Shown here one piece after another: positions 59,901 through 64,000 of a stretch of 64,000 nt of DNA; the stretch's first letter is position 1; every line of letters starts with the position of its first letter. The notes under the pieces were generated by a model, which searched no databases, had not been told where the DNA came from, and saw only the letters and a list, made by a program, of their open reading frames with translations. The stretch is taken from assembly GCA_947095585.1 (NCBI GenBank), contig OX352761.1, positions 77,965,767-78,029,766 on the forward strand, given 5' to 3'. Source of the stretch: Nephrocerus scutellatus. Its lineage: Eukaryota; Arthropoda; Insecta; Diptera; Pipunculidae. A program made the position numbers and the translations under genes.

Positions 59901-62900
59901 AATCTTATAGTCACATCTTAGTCCTACATTCCGAATTTCATGCGAATCGCTAAAGAAATTGCTTTGCTCCAGATATTCCAGACAATGATGATTATATTCC
60001 AGAATTTCCATAGGAAGAAATCTTACGGTCACATCTTAGTCCTATATTCCGAATTTCATGCGAATCGCTTGAGAAATTGCTTTGTTCCAGACATTCCAGA
60101 CAATAATGATTATATTCCAGAATTTCCATAGGAAGAAATCTTATAGTCATATCTTAGTCCTACATTCCGAATTTCATGCGAATCGCTTGAGAAATTTCTT
60201 TGTTCCAGAAATTCCAGACAATAATGATCATATTCCAGAATTTGCTTAGGAAGAAATCTTATAGTCGCATCTTAGTCCTAAATTCCGAATTTCATGCGAA
60301 TCGCTTGAAAAATTGCTTTGTTCCAGAAATTCCAGACAATAATGATTATATTCCAGAATTTCCATAGGAAGAAATTTAATAGTCACATCTTAGTTCTACA
60401 TTCCGAATTTCATGCGAATCGCTTGAAAAATTTCTTTGTTCCAGAAATTCCAGACAATAATGATTATATTTCAGAATTTCCATAGGAAGAAATCTTATGG
60501 TCACATCTTAGTCCTACATCCCGAATTTCATGCGAATCGCTTGAGATGTTGCTTTGTTCCCGAAATTCCAGACAATAAGGATCATATTCCTTAATTTCCA
60601 TAGCAAGAATAGCAAGTCGCATCTTAGTCATACATTCCGAATTTCATGCGAATCGCTTGAAAAATTGCGTTCCAGAAATTCCAGACAATAATGATTATAT
60701 TTCAGAATTTCCATAGGTAGAAATCTTATAGTCACATCTTAGTCCTACATTCCGAATTTCATGCGAATCGCTTGAGAAATTGCTTTGCTCCAGATATTCC
60801 AGACAATGATGATTATATTCCAGAATTTCCATAGGAAGAAATCTTACGGTCACATCTTAGTCCTACATTCCGAATTTCATGCGAATCGCTTGAGAAATTT
60901 CTTTGTTCCAGAAATTCCAGACAATAATGATTATATTCCAGAATTTCCATAGCAAGAATAGCAAGTCGCATCTTAGTCATACATTCCGAATTTCATGCGA
61001 ATCGCTTGAAAAATTGCGTTCCAGAAATTCCAGACAATAATGATTATATTTCAGAATTTCCATAGGTAGAAATCTTATAGTCACATCTTAGTCCTACATT
61101 CCGAATTTCATGCGAATCGCTTGAGAAATTGATTTGTTCCAGATATTCCAGACAATAATGATTATATTCCAGAATTTCCATAGGAAGAAATCTTATAGTC
61201 ACATCTTAGTCCTACATTCCGAATTTCATGCGAATCGCTTGAGAAATTTCTTTGTTCCAGAAATTCCAGACAATAATGATTATATTTCTGAATTTCCATA
61301 GGAAGAAATCTTATAGTCACATCTTAGTCCTACATTCCGAATTTCATGTGGATCGCTTGAGAAATTGCTTTGTTCCAGAAATTCCAGACAATAATGATTA
61401 TATTCCAGAATTTCCATAGGAAATAATCTTATAGTCACATCTTAGTCCTACATTCCGAATTTCATGCGAATCGCTTGAGAAATTGATTTGTTCCAGATAT
61501 TCCAGACAATAATGATTATATTCCAGAATTTCCATAGGAAGAAATCTTACAGTCACATCTTAGTCCTACATTCCGAATTTCATGCGAATCGCTTGAAAAA
61601 TTGCTTTGTTCCAGAAATTCCAGACAATAATGATTATATTCCAGAATTTCCATAGGAAAAAATCGTATAGTCAAATCTTAGTCCTTCATTCTAAATTTCA
61701 TGCAAATCGCTTGAAAAATTGCTTTGCACCAGATATTCCAGACAAAAATGATCATATTCCAGAATTTCTATAGGAAGAAATCTTATAGTCACATCTTAGT
61801 CCTACATTCCGAATTTCATGCGAATCGCTAAAGAAATTGCTTTGCTCCAGATATTCCAGACAATGATGATTATATTCCAGAATTTCCATAGGAAGAAATC
61901 TTACGGTCACATCTTAGTCCTATATTCCGAATTTCATGCGAATCGCTTGAGAAATTGCTTTGTTCCAGACATTCCAGACAATAATGATTATATTCCAGAA
62001 TTTCCATAGGAAGAAATCTTATAGTCATATCTTAGTCCTACATTCCGAATTTCATGCGAATCGCTTGAGAAATTGCTTTGTTCCAGAAATTCCAGACAAT
62101 AATGATCATATTCCAGAATTTGCTTAGGAAGAAATCTTATAGTCGCATCTTAGTCCTAAATTCCGAATTTCATGCGAATCGCTTGAAAAATTTCTTCGTT
62201 CCAGAAATTCCAGACAATAATGATTATATTTCAGAATTTCCATAGGAAGAAATCTTATGGTCACATCTTAGTCCTACATCCCGAATTTCATGCGAATCGC
62301 TTGAGATGTTGCTTTGTTCCCGAAATTCCAGACAATAAGGATCATATTCCTTAATTTCCATAGCAAGAATAGCAAGTCGCATCTTAGTCATACATTCCGA
62401 ATTTCATGCGAATCGCTTGAAAAATTGCGTTCCAGAAATTCCAGACAATAATGATTATATTTCAGAATTTCCATAGGTAGAAATCTTATAGTCACATCTT
62501 AGTCCTACATTCCGAATTTCATGCGAATCGCTTGAGAAATTGATTTGTTCCAGATATTCCAGACAATAATGATTATATTCCAGAATTTCCATAGGAAGAA
62601 ATCTTATAGTCACATCTTAGTCCTACATTCCGAATTTCATGCGAATCGCTTGAAAATTGCTTTGTTCCAGAAATTCCAGACAATAATGATTACATTTCAG
62701 AATTTCCATAGGAAGAAATCTTATAGTCACATCTTAGTCCTACATTCCGAATTTCATGCGAATCGCTTGAGAAATTTCTTTGTTCCAGAAATTCCAGACA
62801 ATAATGATTATATTTCTGAATTTCCATAGGAAGAAATCTTATAGTCACATCTTAGTCCTACATTCCGAATTTCATGTGGATCGCTTGAGAAATTGCTTTG

Positions 62901-64000
62901 TTCCAGAAATTCCAGACAATAATGATTATATTCCAGAATTTCCATAGGAAATAATCTTATAGTCACATCTTAGTCCTACATTCCGAATTTCATGCGAATC
63001 GCTTGAGAAATTGATTTGTTCCAGATATTCCAGACAATAATGATTATATTCCAGAATTTCCATAGGAAGAAATCTTACAGTCACATCTTAGTCCTACATT
63101 CCGAATTTCATGCGAATCGCTTGAAAAATTGCTTTGTTCCAGAAATTCCAGACAATAATGATTATATTCCAGAATTTCCATAGGAAAAAATCGTATAGTC
63201 AAATCTTAGTCCTTCATTCTAAATTTCATGCAAATCGCTTGAAAAATTGCTTTGCACCAGATATTCCAGACAAAAATGATCATATTCCAGAATTTCTATA
63301 GGAAGAAATCTTATAGTCACATCTTAGTCCTACATTCCGAATTTCATGCGAATCGCTAAAGAAATTGCTTTGCTCCAGATATTCCAGACAATGATGATTA
63401 TATTCCAGAATTTCCATAGGAAGAAATCTTACGGTCACATCTTAGTCCTATATTCCGAATTTCATGCGAATCGCTTGAGAAATTGCTTTGTTCCAGACAT
63501 TCCAGACAATAATGATTATATTCCAGAATTTCCATAGGAAGAAATCTTATAGTCATATCTTAGTCCTACATTCCGAATTTCATGCGAATCGCTTGAGAAA
63601 TTGCTTTGTTCCAGAAATTCCAGACAATAATGATCATATTCCAGAATTTGCTTAGGAAGAAATCTTATAGTCGCATCTTAGTCCTAAATTCCGAATTTCA
63701 TGCGAATCGCTTGAAAAATTTCTTCGTTCCAGAAATTCCAGACAATAATGATTATATTTCAGAATTTCCATAGGAAGAAATCTTATGGTCACATCTTAGT
63801 CCTACATCCCGAATTTCATGCGAATCGCTTGAGATGTTGCTTTGTTCCCGAAATTCCAGACAATAAGGATCATATTCCTTAATTTCCATAGCAAGAATAG
63901 CAAGTCGCATCTTAGTCATACATTCCGAATTTCATGCGAATCGCTTGAAAAATTGCGTTCCAGAAATTCCAGACAATAATGATTATATTTCAGAATTTCC

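Larger units (their letters stand above)
24386..64000. repeat. Satellite DNA array, about 118-bp monomer, irregular higher-order structure
   Basis: Tandem copies fill 39.6 kb without interruption and continue past the window edge, about 335 monomers. The consensus starts ATTCCGAATTTCATGCGAAT, continues CGCTTGAGAAATTGCTTTGT, TCCAGAAATTCCAGACAATA, ATGATTATATTCCAGAATTT, CCATAGGAAGAAATCTTATA and ends GTCACATCTTAGTCCTAC. Individual copies are 112-118 bp, with frequent 1-bp losses in the GAAAAATTG run. All monomers are in one orientation. Recurrent variants include a diverged class with GAGATGTTGCTTTGTTCCCG and CCTTAATTTCCATAGCAAGA, a class with CTAAATTTCATGCAAATCGC, and one with CATGTGGATCGC. No transposon interrupts it. 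Function unknown; it resembles a (peri)centromeric or other heterochromatic satellite. Confidence 0.97.

Noticed and set aside
26263..63537. Dozens of near-identical 60-102 codon open frames (families starting MFQIFQTIMIIF, MRIAKEIALLQ, MTIRFLPMEILE) on both strands
   Set aside because: They are translations of the satellite monomer. The longer ones arise only where a 117-bp monomer with a 1-bp loss keeps the frame. They occur on both strands with no start context, and protein similarity simply follows DNA similarity.
24386..64000. CRISPR-like array (regular repeats)
   Set aside because: There are no unique spacers: the entire 118-bp period is repeated. The context is eukaryotic, and no cas genes exist.

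Overview
The window looks like non-coding heterochromatin from an insect genome, most likely a higher fly (Diptera). That call is inference. It rests on an env-bearing gypsy-type errantivirus, jockey-, I/LOA- and RTE-like LINEs, mariner, PIF/Harbinger and Helitron remnants, a tRNA-derived SINE, high A+T and no bacterial gene organisation. No rRNA, functional tRNA gene or CRISPR array was seen.

Layout. (1) 1-2282: the 3' end of an errantivirus (pol end, intact env, polypurine tract, 3' LTR), apparently inserted in the TA-rich part of another element's LTR. (2) 2283-3218: the inverted 3' end of that second Ty3/gypsy element. (3) 3219-8610: a third, degenerate gypsy element with LTR end, primer-binding site, gag zinc knuckle, protease and RT. 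Its RNase H region is interrupted by an internally deleted RTE-like LINE and a 310-bp tandem duplication. (4) 8611-15760: a mosaic of dead LINEs, an internally deleted DDE transposase, small inverted-repeat elements and copies of an A+T-rich interspersed family built of subrepeats. Two minus-strand exons of a RIB43A-like coiled-coil protein at 13657-14164 are the only host-type coding sequence recognised. (5) 15832-19264: a palindromic MITE beside a second copy split by a mariner, which is itself split by an I/LOA-like LINE; then a dead PIF/Harbinger transposase. (6) 19680-24385: the interspersed family again, split exactly by a 1447-bp Helitron, then a SINE, a jockey fragment and about 1.8 kb without a recognisable feature.

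(7) 24386-64000 is one uninterrupted satellite array, about 62% of the window. The monomer is about 118 bp, giving roughly 335 copies, and it runs off the right edge. Diagnostic monomer variants recur at multiples of 118 bp (13, 15, 16, 19, 22, 23 monomers and so on), so the array has an irregular higher-order structure with visible segmental duplications, chimeric monomers and regional private mutations. The many 60-100-codon open frames there are by-products of the repeat.

The genes do not form a pathway. The window reads as a pericentromeric or heterochromatic boundary where transposons pile up beside a satellite block. The errantivirus env is the only long intact reading frame.
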